Source of the DNA: an uncultured Porphyromonadaceae bacterium | Lineage (GTDB): Bacteria > Bacteroidota > Bacteroidia > Bacteroidales > Muribaculaceae | Assembly (NCBI GenBank): GCA_900541835.1 | Contig: UQLL01000024.1 | Location: 1 to 39,196, forward strand | DNA: 39,196 nucleotides | Direction of reading: 5' to 3' | Part shown: piece by piece, positions 8,772 through 17,395 of the stretch | Layout: each line of letters opens with the position of its first letter | Position numbering within the stretch: position 1 is the first letter of the stretch | The notes under the pieces: model-generated | The model's database searches: none | The model's input: only the letters and a program-made list of their open reading frames with translations | What the model was told of the DNA's origin: nothing | Translations under genes and position numbers: made by a program

Positions 8772-8940
8772 AATAAATCTGGGGTTAATGGATGAATAAA
8801 TCTAGACGGTGACATTCACCATTGTTCGTTGCCCGACTTGATAGCCGTGTCCGGGTCAACTCATCTCCAAGCGTAATAGCGCGATGCCGTTGGGCTGGAG
8901 GACATCAATGACTCCGAATGATCAGCCATGCACACATTCA

Positions 8941-9024
8941 TTCATACACACAGTCATACACATAGTCATACACACGTTCATACACATGTTCATACACATG
9001 GCTATACACATGTTCATACACATG
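8941..9024. repeat. seven tandem 12-bp repeats (iteron-like array)
   Basis: Seven consecutive 12-base units (8941, 8953, 8965, 8977, 8989, 9001, 9013), consensus TTCATACACATG; units four, five and seven are identical and the others differ at one to three positions. The next 150 bases are rich in AATGAATG/CATTCATT motifs in both orientations, including a perfect hairpin AAATGTC/GACATTT at 9088-9103. The array is in the gene-free region between the HTH pair and the mob region. Iteron-type replication origin or multi-site regulator binding are possible. An ORF through it merely encodes a four-residue repeat (FIHM) and is probably not a gene. Confidence 0.8.
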
Positions 9025-9379
9025 AATGTAGATGTATTCCAACACTTGAATGAAGGAATGAATGTATGCTCACTCATTCATTTGAGTAAATGTCAAGACA
9101 TTTGAGCACATACATGGATGGATAAATGAATGTATAATTGAATATCCATTCCTTCATTTTATTGCATATATGAATGTCTGTTCATCCATAGGTCTCATCA
9201 AATGAGCCTTTGTGCAAGTGTAACGATGAGTGTATGTAAAAAGATTATTGAAAATCAGCCGTTTCTCAATATTTCCGATATGTTTCTCAACATTTCCCAA
9301 CTTTATTTTCGTTCAAAAACTATTGTCCGGGGTGCAGATGTTATCATATCGAATCAGGCAGCATGTGAATAGACATTCC

Positions 9380-9401
9380 GGTGTACTGATGGTGTACTAA
9401 T
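9380..9401. repeat. two tandem 11-bp repeats upstream of mob region
   Basis: GGTGTACTGAT and GGTGTACTAAT lie head to tail, 66 bases before the first long hairpin of the candidate oriT. Tandem sites of this size are often regulator or relaxosome protein sites; that function is inference. Confidence 0.4.
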
Positions 9402-9467
9402 TGCCCATATTTCCAGTATGGCTAAGATTGCACACCCCACAGTATCACAAGATAATGCTCACATGAT

Positions 9468-9600
9468 CATAGCAAGGTATGTTTTATGCTGCATGAAACC
9501 TGATTTGCAGCACAAAACCCTTGCTATGGCAGATTGCGATTACTCCAAAGTCGTAATCGCCAAAAGAACCTGCGGTGCAGAAACGCACTTCACATATTAT
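9468..9600. other. candidate oriT: large hairpin plus second palindrome
   Basis: A 61-base inverted repeat: CATAGCAAGG (9468-9477) pairs perfectly with 9519-9528, and GTTTTATGCTGCA (9481-9493) pairs at 12 of 13 positions with 9506-9518. Next comes GCGATTAC (9536-9543) pairing perfectly with GTAATCGC (9553-9560). A third, shorter TGCG...CGCA pairing follows near 9571-9586. The block ends about 30 bases before the mobA start, the position oriT occupies in Bacteroides mobilizable elements. No nic site can be named from sequence alone. Confidence 0.5.
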
Positions 9601-9619
9601 CCACTAAAATCCCGTAATA

Positions 9620-10048
9620 ATGAATCAGAAATTAAACTCAGGAGGCAGACCGCCCAAAATCAGCTCCACTGCCTTCCGCTGTTCCGTGAACTTCACAGAC
9701 ACCGAACAGGCCCAACTGCTGACGATGCAGGAGAAATCCGGCATCGCCTCCTTGTCAGCATTCATCAAGATGCGCGTCTTCGGCAAGCCCTTCAAGGTGT
9801 TTGTCGTAGACGAGAACACCCGCATCTTCATCGACAAGATGTCATCCCTAAATGCCCACTACCGCACCATCGCCATAGACTACGACCTGCTGTTGAAAAC
9901 CCTCCGAGAGAACTTCACCGAAAAGAAGGCCATGGCCGTCCTCGCCAAACTGGAGCGCCAGACAATCGAACTCGTAAAGACCAACCGCGAAATCGTCGCC
10001 CTCGCCAAGCAGTTTGATGACCAATGGCACAAAGATGCGTTATCTTAA
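9620..10048 (+). CDS. MobA-type relaxosome accessory (mobilization) protein
   Basis: A 142-aa protein with the N-terminus NSGGRPPKISSTAFRCSVNF, characteristic of the small Bacteroides MobA/MobC-like proteins that bind oriT with a ribbon-helix-helix fold and assist a relaxase. The C-terminal half (KKAMAVLAKLERQTIELVKTNREI) is helical and probably a dimerization coiled coil. In typical elements a MobB relaxase gene follows immediately; here the next 480 bases contain no relaxase and the restriction cluster begins instead. The upstream hairpins support an oriT. A longer frame starting at 9418 overlaps it in another phase and is a shadow. Confidence 0.8.
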   Translation: MNQKLNSGGRPPKISSTAFRCSVNFTDTEQAQLLTMQEKSGIASLSAFIKMRVFGKPFKVFVVDENTRIFIDKMSSLNAHYRTIAIDYDLLLKTLRENFTEKKAMAVLAKLERQTIELVKTNREIVALAKQFDDQWHKDALS

Positions 10049-10141
10049 GACTTGCTTTGTGTCGCTTAGTTGACATCTCATGGAATATCAGATAGAAGAA
10101 TCAATTCTTTACATTATATTCAATATCATTTAGGCTTCGCA

Positions 10142-10173
10142 TTTTTGACGCGTTTTTTTGACGCGTTTTTGAG
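10142..10173. repeat. direct repeats TTTTTGACGCG downstream of mobA
   Basis: TTTTTGACGCG occurs at 10142-10152 and 10155-10165 (13-base period), followed by the partial copy TTTTTGAG. It lies 20-50 bases upstream of the promoter of the restriction cluster, so it is a candidate operator or activator site. Confidence 0.4.
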
Positions 10174-10194
10174 AACATTTCTCGCCTTAACCGA

Positions 10195-10225
10195 TTGGCA
10201 TGTCAGAAAAAATCGTTAATTTTGC
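10195..10225 (+). promoter_or_regulatory. promoter of the helicase/restriction cluster
   Basis: TTGG (10195-10198), an 18-base spacer and TAATTTTGC (10217-10225) fit the Bacteroidota promoter pattern. The predicted start near 10232 would give a leader of roughly 300-380 bases before the helicase gene. Confidence 0.55.
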
Positions 10226-10234
10226 ATATAGAAC

Positions 10235-10510
10235 CCCGTGATGCGTGGTGCCTCAGAGGAGGATTCACACCGGGTGTTGGGTGGTTCGTTACATACGAAA
10301 GGCGTTTACTGCGCTTTATTTCTTGGCCAATCGAAACTTCGGAAATTTTGAATTAGCAGTCAAGGATGAAGCAATAGTAGATGTCCCTTGGGTAGTTTAT
10401 GTATGCCTTACACGCATAGAGATATTGTGTGTAGGGAATTTCTACATATTCATACTTCGCGGGGTCATTCTACCATTGCTCGTTCCACTGCAATGGTTCC
10501 GAAGACCTCG
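10235..10510 (+). ncRNA. structured leader RNA upstream of the helicase
   Basis: Several hairpins can be read in the untranslated leader: GGTG-CCTC with GAGG...CACC (10247-10271), TTCGT/ACGAA (10285-10299), and a two-tier hairpin CGGGGTC (10460-10466) with GACCTCG (10504-10510; one G-U pair) enclosing the perfect ACCATTGC (10472-10479)/GCAATGGT (10490-10497). No convincing coding frame fills the stretch. It could be a cis-regulatory leader or a separate small RNA; I do not recognise a known riboswitch or retron. Confidence 0.4.
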
Positions 10511-10530
10511 ATTGGCGGAATGAGCACGGA

Positions 10531-13500
10531 ATGGCTCCCGCTTTTCTCTTATACAAAATCAAAGTATTGCCATTTGGAGTCAATGGCTGTGAAGCGAATG
10601 ACCCAGGAGTGCAATTGAAACTCATTGATAACATAACGAGTACCTTGAGAGACGATTTGATGACAACAATCAAATCCGGTAGTCGTATATCTATTGCTGC
10701 CGCCAGTTTTTCAATATACGCATTTCAAGAGCTTCGCGAGCAATTAAATGAAATTGCCGAGCTGCGATTTATCTTTACTTCCCCTTCATTCGTTACAGAA
10801 AAGGCTGAAAAACAGCGCAGGGAGTTTTATATACCCCGGTTAAATCGTGAACGAAATTTATTCGGATCTGAATTTGAGATAAAGCTTCGCAATGAACTAT
10901 CCTTAAAGGCAGTTGCAAGAGAATGTGCAGACTGGATAAGGCAAAAGGCTTGTTTCAAATCAAATTGTACCAGCGAGAACATGATGGGTTTCATCAATGT
11001 CGATGAAACAAATTATATGCCTATTACCGGATTCACTACCGTAGACCTTGGATGTGAGCGTGGCAATAATGCCTATCAGTTTGTTCAGCGTACTGATGCA
11101 CCATTATCTCAATTTTATCTTAATCTATTCAACGAGGTATGGCTCGATGATAGCAAACTACAAGACGTTACTGAACAGGTTCTTGACAACATTACAACAG
11201 CATATAGAGAAAATGCCCCCGAGTTTATCTATTTCGTATCTCTATATAATATCTTCAACGAATTCCTTGAAGACATATCGGAGGACGAGTTGCCAAACGA
11301 AGCCACCGGCTTCCGCAACTCGCAGATATGGGGAAAACTCTACAACTTCCAGCGCGATGCAGCTCTGGCAATCATAAACAAACTTGAAAAATATAATGGC
11401 TGCATACTTGCCGACTCCGTAGGTCTCGGCAAGACTTTCACCGCTCTTTCGGTCATTAAGTATTACGAGAACCGCAACAAGTCCGTTCTCGTCTTATGTC
11501 CGAAGAAACTTTATGAGAACTGGGTTACTTTCCGCGCCAACTATCGGAATAATCCTATTGCCGCTGACCGTTTACGGTATGATATACTTTTCCACTCTGA
11601 CCTCTCGCGCGACCGGGGCAAGAGTGCCGGAGGTCTCGACCTCGATTATATAAACTGGGGCAATTATGACCTTGTCGTTATTGACGAAAGCCATAATTTC
11701 CGCAATGGTGGTAAAATCTCTACTAACGAAGATACAGGCGAAGAACGCGAGAACCGCTTCCTCCGTCTTATGAACCGCGTCATCAAGCCGGGAGTGAAAA
11801 CCAAAGTGCTTATGCTTTCGGCTACGCCGGTAAACAATCGCTTCAACGACCTCAAAAATCAGCTGTCATTAGCATACGAGGGAGAGAGTGAAAATATCAA
11901 TGGACTGCTCGACACCGACAATACCATTGAAGATATTTTCCGTATGGCTCAGGCTGTTTACAACAAGTGGGCTAAACTCGACCAGGAGGAACGCACTACC
12001 GAGCGGCTGCTTTCCGATTTGAGTTTCGACTTCTTCAAAGTTCTTGACGCAGTAACAATCGCACGAAGTCGCAAACACATCGTTAAATATTACGACACAA
12101 CGGATATAGGCACTTTCCCCAATAGATTGCCGCCGATTTCACGGCGTCCTCCGCTTACCGACCTTGACAAGAACAAGACAGTAACTTTTAAGGAGATTGC
12201 TCAACTGCTCGACGACTTGAACCTCGCTATTTATACACCATCACTGTTCATACAACCGAGTGCAAAAGATAAATATGCGCTCAAATTCGAGGGCTATGGT
12301 AAAATTTCAGTTGACGGACGCGAAAAAGGCTTGCGTAAACTGATGGCGATAAATATGCTCAAACGCCTTGAAAGTTCGGTTAATTCTTTCCGACTCACGC
12401 TTGAACGAATTAACAGCTTTATCGCCAACTCCATTGCCGCCATTGATAACTTCGACCGCAATTCCGGCTCAGGGCTTATTGACGTTACAGAGTTCAGCGA
12501 TGATTTCGACAACGAGGACTCGGAGAACGACCCCTTTGTTGGTCGTAAATCGCGCATCGACATTGCCGATATGGATTATGTCTCGTGGCGACGCTGTCTG
12601 AAAGAAGACCACGAAAAGTTATCATTGCTTCTTGCTATGCTTGAGCCTATAACTCCGGTTCACGACAGCAAACTGCAACAACTCTATACCGACCTCTCCG
12701 AAAAATTCAGCAATCCCATAAATCCCGGCAATAAGAAAGCCCTGATCTTCACTGCTTTTGCCGACACCGCCGAATATCTTTATCGTGAACTCGCTCCACG
12801 CATCAAAGAAGAATATGGTCTAAACGTGGCTCTCGTTACAGGAAATACCGATGGGCGGTGGTCACTTTCTCGCCGTGATGTCAGCTTCAATAACGTACTT
12901 ACTTTCTTCTCTCCGCGCTCGAAAGACCGCGATGTTCTTTATCCCGGTTGCACTGATACTATTGATGTTCTTATAGCCACCGATTGCATTTCCGAAGGTC
13001 AGAACCTTCAGGATTGCGACTACCTCGTCAACTATGATATTCACTGGAACCCGGTACGCATAATTCAGCGATTCGGACGTATCGACCGTATCGGCTCGCA
13101 AAACTCCGAAATCCAACTTGTCAACTATTGGCCCAATGTTGACCTTGACGAATACATCAAGCTCAAAGGACGAGTTGAAAGTCGAATGAAAGCAACTGTT
13201 CTTACTTCGACAGGCGACGGAAACCTCCTATCGCCTGAAGAAAAAGGCGACCTCGAATATCGCCGTCAGCAACTCAAAAAGTTGCAGACCGAAGTTGTCG
13301 ATATTGAGGATATGGATACAGGAATAAACATTATGGATTTGGGCTTGAACGAGTTCCGCCTTGACTTATTGGCTTACATTAAGGAACATCCCGAAATCGA
13401 GCGGACTCCTAACGGTATGAGTGCCGTTGTTGCCGCTTCCGAGGAACTTCCACAGGGAGTTATTTTCATACTGAAAAATCGTCGCCAAGAGGTCAACATC

Positions 13501-13851
13501 GGCAAGACCAATCAGCTTCATCCGTTCTATATGGTTTACATATCATCCGACGGAGAAGTGATTGTAGACCACCTCGCCCCGAAGCGATTGCTTGACAACC
13601 TCCGATTGGCTTGCAAAGGTAAGACAGAGCCTATTGTGGAACTTTGCCGCCGGTTAAATGCGGAAACCGATGACGGACGCGATATGTCGGCTTACACCGA
13701 ACTTCTGCATCTCGCTATCGAGAGTATCGTTTCCGTCAAGGAGGAAAGCGATATTGCATCGCTGTTTTCCGATGGCGAGTCCTCATTCCTCCGCAATGAA
13801 ATTGCGGGGCTTGATGATTTTGAGTTAATAACCTTTTTAATTGTAAAATGA
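10531..13851 (+). CDS. SNF2-family helicase with N-terminal PLD-like domain
   Basis: Large (1106 aa) superfamily 2 DNA helicase/translocase of the SNF2/HepA type. Walker A is GLGKT at residues 298-302, Walker B DESH at 385-388, motif III LSATPVNN follows, and motif VI QRFGRIDR is at 846-853. The N-terminal region (about residues 30-230) resembles the phospholipase D-like fold fused to such helicases, but no HxKx4D catalytic motif is visible, so it may be non-catalytic. Start uncertain: ATG 10531 is used here, but TTG 10615, preceded by AGGAG, would give the more family-like start (M)KLIDNITSTLRDDL. First gene of a five-gene run; one base separates its stop from the next ATG. Probable role: defence with the type III enzymes (inference). 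Confidence 0.85.
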   Translation: MAPAFLLYKIKVLPFGVNGCEANDPGVQLKLIDNITSTLRDDLMTTIKSGSRISIAAASFSIYAFQELREQLNEIAELRFIFTSPSFVTEKAEKQRREFYIPRLNRERNLFGSEFEIKLRNELSLKAVARECADWIRQKACFKSNCTSENMMGFINVDETNYMPITGFTTVDLGCERGNNAYQFVQRTDAPLSQFYLNLFNEVWLDDSKLQDVTEQVLDNITTAYRENAPEFIYFVSLYNIFNEFLEDISEDELPNEATGFRNSQIWGKLYNFQRDAALAIINKLEKYNGCILADSVGLGKTFTALSVIKYYENRNKSVLVLCPKKLYENWVTFRANYRNNPIAADRLRYDILFHSDLSRDRGKSAGGLDLDYINWGNYDLVVIDESHNFRNGGKISTNEDTGEERENRFLRLMNRVIKPGVKTKVLMLSATPVNNRFNDLKNQLSLAYEGESENINGLLDTDNTIEDIFRMAQAVYNKWAKLDQEERTTERLLSDLSFDFFKVLDAVTIARSRKHIVKYYDTTDIGTFPNRLPPISRRPPLTDLDKNKTVTFKEIAQLLDDLNLAIYTPSLFIQPSAKDKYALKFEGYGKISVDGREKGLRKLMAINMLKRLESSVNSFRLTLERINSFIANSIAAIDNFDRNSGSGLIDVTEFSDDFDNEDSENDPFVGRKSRIDIADMDYVSWRRCLKEDHEKLSLLLAMLEPITPVHDSKLQQLYTDLSEKFSNPINPGNKKALIFTAFADTAEYLYRELAPRIKEEYGLNVALVTGNTDGRWSLSRRDVSFNNVLTFFSPRSKDRDVLYPGCTDTIDVLIATDCISEGQNLQDCDYLVNYDIHWNPVRIIQRFGRIDRIGSQNSEIQLVNYWPNVDLDEYIKLKGRVESRMKATVLTSTGDGNLLSPEEKGDLEYRRQQLKKLQTEVVDIEDMDTGINIMDLGLNEFRLDLLAYIKEHPEIERTPNGMSAVVAASEELPQGVIFILKNRRQEVNIGKTNQLHPFYMVYISSDGEVIVDHLAPKRLLDNLRLACKGKTEPIVELCRRLNAETDDGRDMSAYTELLHLAIESIVSVKEESDIASLFSDGESSFLRNEIAGLDDFELITFLIVK

Positions 13852-13852
13852 T

Positions 13853-14734
13853 ATGAGACTTTTTTCAGAGTCTGAAAATAATATCATAAAGGAATTGGTC
13901 GAGGCCAAATCAAGAGGCATCGATGCTATCCAACATTTACAAGCTGCAAAAATACTAAGAAAACAATTCGATTTTTTTGCGCTAAAATGGACCGTCGGAA
14001 AAGCACCATCTATTTCAATTTATAATCGCCATACTGAGGATAGCTCAAAAATAGAAGAATATAGTAAATTATATTTCAAAGTTGCTGACTTTATATATTT
14101 TTTCAAAGAATTAGAATCCTTTGGATTTATTGCTATTCAGACAATTACTAAAAAACATGAACGAGAATATAGTTTGCTTTTTGACCGCAATAAGTATAAA
14201 TATGATGAAAACAAAAATGAGTTCATTCCTATAAATGAACATCCTATTGACACTTCAGACTTTATTAAAGGTGATACGCCGCCTTTTGAGGAAGTGTCTC
14301 CAGGTATCTATACTTTATTGCAGGTTGATAGACATGAGATAAATCTTGATTTTGCTAATGATTTGGAAAGATACGGGTTAGGCATAATTTATCCCCTTCC
14401 TTTAGCCGTGGACTATGTCAATCATAATTTCCAAACATTAGACCAACGTCAATATAAAAAACAATTCAATACTGCCATATGGGCAGCATTTTTAAGCGGA
14501 ATCTCAGCTATAGCTGCCCTCGGTGCATTGATTTACACTCTTGCAACGGATAATAAGCCCACAACAATAGATAGGCTCGACCTTGAAAGAATTGAAACTG
14601 CGATTAAGGCTAACCACATTTCAGAGCCTATTGAAATTATAACTAATGACACAGTTGTTGTCAATCAAGTTCAACCAGCACAAAAGAAAAATAATGAACA
14701 ATCCGCTCCAATTCCCGGCAACTACTATCGTTGA
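13853..14734 (+). CDS. unknown protein with C-terminal membrane segment
   Basis: A 293-aa protein without a recognisable family. The N-terminal 200 residues look globular, rich in charged and aromatic residues. One clear transmembrane helix (AIWAAFLSGISAIAALGALIY, about residues 209-230) is preceded by basic residues and followed by a tail of about 60 residues ending QSAPIPGNYYR. It is translationally close to its neighbours (1 base after the helicase, 41-base overlap with the DUF4391 gene) but is visibly more A+T-rich than either, suggesting it was added to the cluster later. A membrane-bound effector or sensor would fit a defence role, but that is speculation. Confidence 0.75.
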   Translation: MRLFSESENNIIKELVEAKSRGIDAIQHLQAAKILRKQFDFFALKWTVGKAPSISIYNRHTEDSSKIEEYSKLYFKVADFIYFFKELESFGFIAIQTITKKHEREYSLLFDRNKYKYDENKNEFIPINEHPIDTSDFIKGDTPPFEEVSPGIYTLLQVDRHEINLDFANDLERYGLGIIYPLPLAVDYVNHNFQTLDQRQYKKQFNTAIWAAFLSGISAIAALGALIYTLATDNKPTTIDRLDLERIETAIKANHISEPIEIITNDTVVVNQVQPAQKKNNEQSAPIPGNYYR

Positions 14735-15377
14735 CAGACTGATTCCTAAAGCTCAGTTTGTCAAGGCGAGCAATACGCCTACGGCTGTGCGCACGCTTCT
14801 TGCTGAGGAATTTGAGCAGATACGTTTACTCTATGTCCTTCGCCCAGACACCGTCAACGTTGCCGAAGGTAACGAGGTAAAGGAGATTGATGTGTTCCTG
14901 TTTCGGTGCAAGACTGACTATTACTCTGTCAATCCCTTCTGCGGCATAGACGACCTTATACCTCGCCATACAATATACATTATCGAACACGGCAACCATA
15001 CCGATCTGCTTATGCAACATAAACGGCGTTCCATTGTTGCCGGTACGGTAAAATGGTCTCGTGAAGTCAGCATCTTGCTTTCTGACATTGACCTTGCCAC
15101 TCGACCACTACAAATCGAGGGGCAGAATCTCGATCGCGTTTATTTCAATTTCTTTAGTCAAATGTCAGGCTACAAGATTGACAATTCAGCCACTATAACT
15201 GAGATTAAAGAACTTGAGACGCGCCTTGCAAAAATGAGACGCGAAGCCGAGAACCTACAAAAACGGGTGCGGAATGAGAAGCAGTTCAATCGCCAAATTG
15301 AACTTAACTCGCAGGCTCGCGCTATTAAACGAGAAATTGCCGAGTTGGAAACCCAACTCTCAAACATAAAGAAATAA
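14694..15377 (+). CDS. DUF4391 domain-containing protein
   Basis: A 227-aa protein matching the DUF4391 family pattern: N-terminus NNPLQFPATTIVDRLIPKAQF, a central region with ATRPLQIEGQNLDRVYFNFF, and a C-terminal coiled coil (ELETRLAKMRREAENLQKRVRNEKQ onward). The family is of unknown function and recurs between SNF2-type helicases and type III Mod/Res genes. I chose the ATG at 14694 rather than the upstream in-frame ATG at 14646 because it gives the family N-terminus; it overlaps the preceding gene by 41 bases. Mod starts 17 bases after its stop. Confidence 0.8.
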   Translation: MNNPLQFPATTIVDRLIPKAQFVKASNTPTAVRTLLAEEFEQIRLLYVLRPDTVNVAEGNEVKEIDVFLFRCKTDYYSVNPFCGIDDLIPRHTIYIIEHGNHTDLLMQHKRRSIVAGTVKWSREVSILLSDIDLATRPLQIEGQNLDRVYFNFFSQMSGYKIDNSATITEIKELETRLAKMRREAENLQKRVRNEKQFNRQIELNSQARAIKREIAELETQLSNIKK

Positions 15378-15394
15378 ATAATCTCGATAAATAT

Positions 15395-17395
15395 ATGAAT
15401 CCTGAAAAATTGCCACTACAAAGTGCCGACGGAGCGCAGATCAATCTTGATATGCTTTATCAGATTGCCCCATCATGCTTTACCGAGGCTCGCGGAGCCG
15501 ACGGCAAAGTGCGTCGGGTGGTTAACTTCGACGTATTGCGCCAGTTGCTCGGCGACGCTGCCGCCGACACGGGCGAAGAATTTTATCAATTCACTTGGCC
15601 TGGCAAAGCCGAAGCCCGACGTGAAGCAGCCCGCTCAATCCGTAAAACCCTCCGACCTGTTCCCGAAGATAGTGTAGATTGGGACACTACCCAAAATCTC
15701 TATATCGAGGGTGATAACCTTGAAGTCCTGAAACTCCTTCAAAAGTCTTATATGGGAAAGGTCAAAATGATTTACATAGACCCGCCATATAATACAGGCA
15801 AAGACTTCGTATATCACGATGATTTTGCAACTACTGCAACCGAAAATGACCTGGCAGAAGGCAATACCGATGAACTCGGCAACCGCTATCGTAGAAACAC
15901 AGATTCAAACGGACGTTTTCATTCCGAATGGTGTTCGATGATTTTCTCCCGACTCACTATTGCACATACTCTTTTGGCAGATGATGGTGTAATTTTTATC
16001 TCCATTGATAGTCACGAGTTAATCAATTTGAAGAAAATTTGCGACCAAATTTTCGGAGAACGTAATTTTATCGAGATTTTTAATTGGGCTAAGACCGAAA
16101 CACCTGAAAATCTCTCAAAGAAGGCTAAACAAATCATAGAGTACGTTCTTTGTTATCAAAAAAACAAAGACTCCGTCAAATTTTCGGGGATAAAGAAAAC
16201 ATCCGTAAGTTCAAATGGCTTGTTAAATCAACCTAATGGAGTAAAAACATTAGTATTCCCGGCTAATAAAGTACTTACATCTATCCCTAATCAAGTTATT
16301 CCGGCTGGAATGTACGGAACAGATTCATACGATGTTGAGCTTCTTGAAGAGACGGAGGTAAAAGATGGCTTGTTTGTTAAACCTGTTACACTTCGTGCCA
16401 AATTCAAATGGCAACAGGAATATCTTGAAGAAGAAATGCGGAACGGAACTATCATAAAGATTCCGACACTCAAATTCAGTCCTTCCTATGAAAAGACAGA
16501 GTATGATGCTGAAGTCCCTTCAAATCTTATCAATTCTAAAGTAAATGTTGACACCAATGAGGTTGCGGGTAATTATCAAGTAGAACTTTTTGGTAAAAAA
16601 GTATTCAATTACCCGAAACCAGTCAGTTTAGTAAAATACCTTTTAGGGTTTAGAGATATATCCAATGATGATGAAATTATCGTCATGGATTTTTTCTCAG
16701 GTTCAGGTACTACTGCGGAAGCTGTAATGCAGTTATCTTTAGAGATAACTAATAAGCCAGTAAAATACATTCTCGTTCAACTTCAAGAAGATTTACATAA
16801 GTCATTAGCATCTGCTAATACTCCAAGCGAAAAAGAGATAATACAAAATGCGATTGACTTATGCAATGAAAATAAAATGCCTTGCTACATCACTGAGGTC
16901 GCGAAAGAACGCATCCGTCGTGCCGGACGTAAGATAAAAGAAGAAGCGGGGCTGCAAGGGCAAAACTTTGATACCGGCTTCCGTGTTTTCCGCGTTGATG
17001 AAAGCAATATGGAAGACGTTTATTTCCAACCTGCCTCTCTCAGTCAGGATAAACTCGACTTGCTGTTAGACAACGTAAAGCCTGACCGAACCGACCTCGA
17101 CCTGCTCTTTGGAGCAATGCTTGACTGGGGCGTTCAGTTGTCTCTCCCGATGTCGAAAGCCACCATTGACGGCTGCAATGTCTATACCGTCAATGCCGGC
17201 GACCTTGTGGCTTGCTTCGCTGAAAATATCACTGAAAACGTAATAGCGCATATTGCCGACCAATCTCCGCTTCGAGTCCTTTTCCGCGATAGCTGCTTTA
17301 AAACTGATGCTGATAAAATCAACATCTTTGAACAGTTTAAGCAGAGGTTAGGATGGAGTGATGAAGAAGCGATGAAAAATATTCGTGTGATATGA
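15395..17395 (+). CDS. type III restriction-modification methyltransferase (Mod)
   Basis: DNA adenine methyltransferase of the beta class: catalytic motif DPPYNTG at residues 129-135 comes before the SAM-binding motif FSGSGT at 434-439. At 666 aa it is the usual Mod size. The N-terminal segment (TEARGADGKVRRVVNFDVLRQLL) and IEGDNLEVLKLLQKSY are typical of type III Mod. Residues about 210-480, which include the target recognition region, are encoded by DNA visibly more A+T-rich than the flanks, suggesting domain exchange. No simple-sequence repeat suited to phase variation is visible. It overlaps the res gene by four bases (ATGA), so both subunits are co-translated. Confidence 0.92.
   Translation: MNPEKLPLQSADGAQINLDMLYQIAPSCFTEARGADGKVRRVVNFDVLRQLLGDAAADTGEEFYQFTWPGKAEARREAARSIRKTLRPVPEDSVDWDTTQNLYIEGDNLEVLKLLQKSYMGKVKMIYIDPPYNTGKDFVYHDDFATTATENDLAEGNTDELGNRYRRNTDSNGRFHSEWCSMIFSRLTIAHTLLADDGVIFISIDSHELINLKKICDQIFGERNFIEIFNWAKTETPENLSKKAKQIIEYVLCYQKNKDSVKFSGIKKTSVSSNGLLNQPNGVKTLVFPANKVLTSIPNQVIPAGMYGTDSYDVELLEETEVKDGLFVKPVTLRAKFKWQQEYLEEEMRNGTIIKIPTLKFSPSYEKTEYDAEVPSNLINSKVNVDTNEVAGNYQVELFGKKVFNYPKPVSLVKYLLGFRDISNDDEIIVMDFFSGSGTTAEAVMQLSLEITNKPVKYILVQLQEDLHKSLASANTPSEKEIIQNAIDLCNENKMPCYITEVAKERIRRAGRKIKEEAGLQGQNFDTGFRVFRVDESNMEDVYFQPASLSQDKLDLLLDNVKPDRTDLDLLFGAMLDWGVQLSLPMSKATIDGCNVYTVNAGDLVACFAENITENVIAHIADQSPLRVLFRDSCFKTDADKINIFEQFKQRLGWSDEEAMKNIRVI

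Noticed and set aside
8884..9105. 73-aa frame through the 12-bp repeats, or a CRISPR array
   Set aside because: The protein is just the repeat read in frame (FIHM units). CRISPR is excluded because the repeats are only 12 bases and have no spacers.
9418..10017. 199-aa frame overlapping the mobA gene
   Set aside because: Its C-terminal half is an out-of-phase, Arg/His-rich translation of mobA, and its N-terminal part runs through the oriT-like hairpins.
10226..10614. Retron or group II intron in the leader
   Set aside because: There is no reverse transcriptase gene, no domain V-like hairpin and no retron-type end pairing.
15395..17395. Phase-variable repeat tract in mod
   Set aside because: No homopolymer or short tandem tract of useful length is present in the gene.
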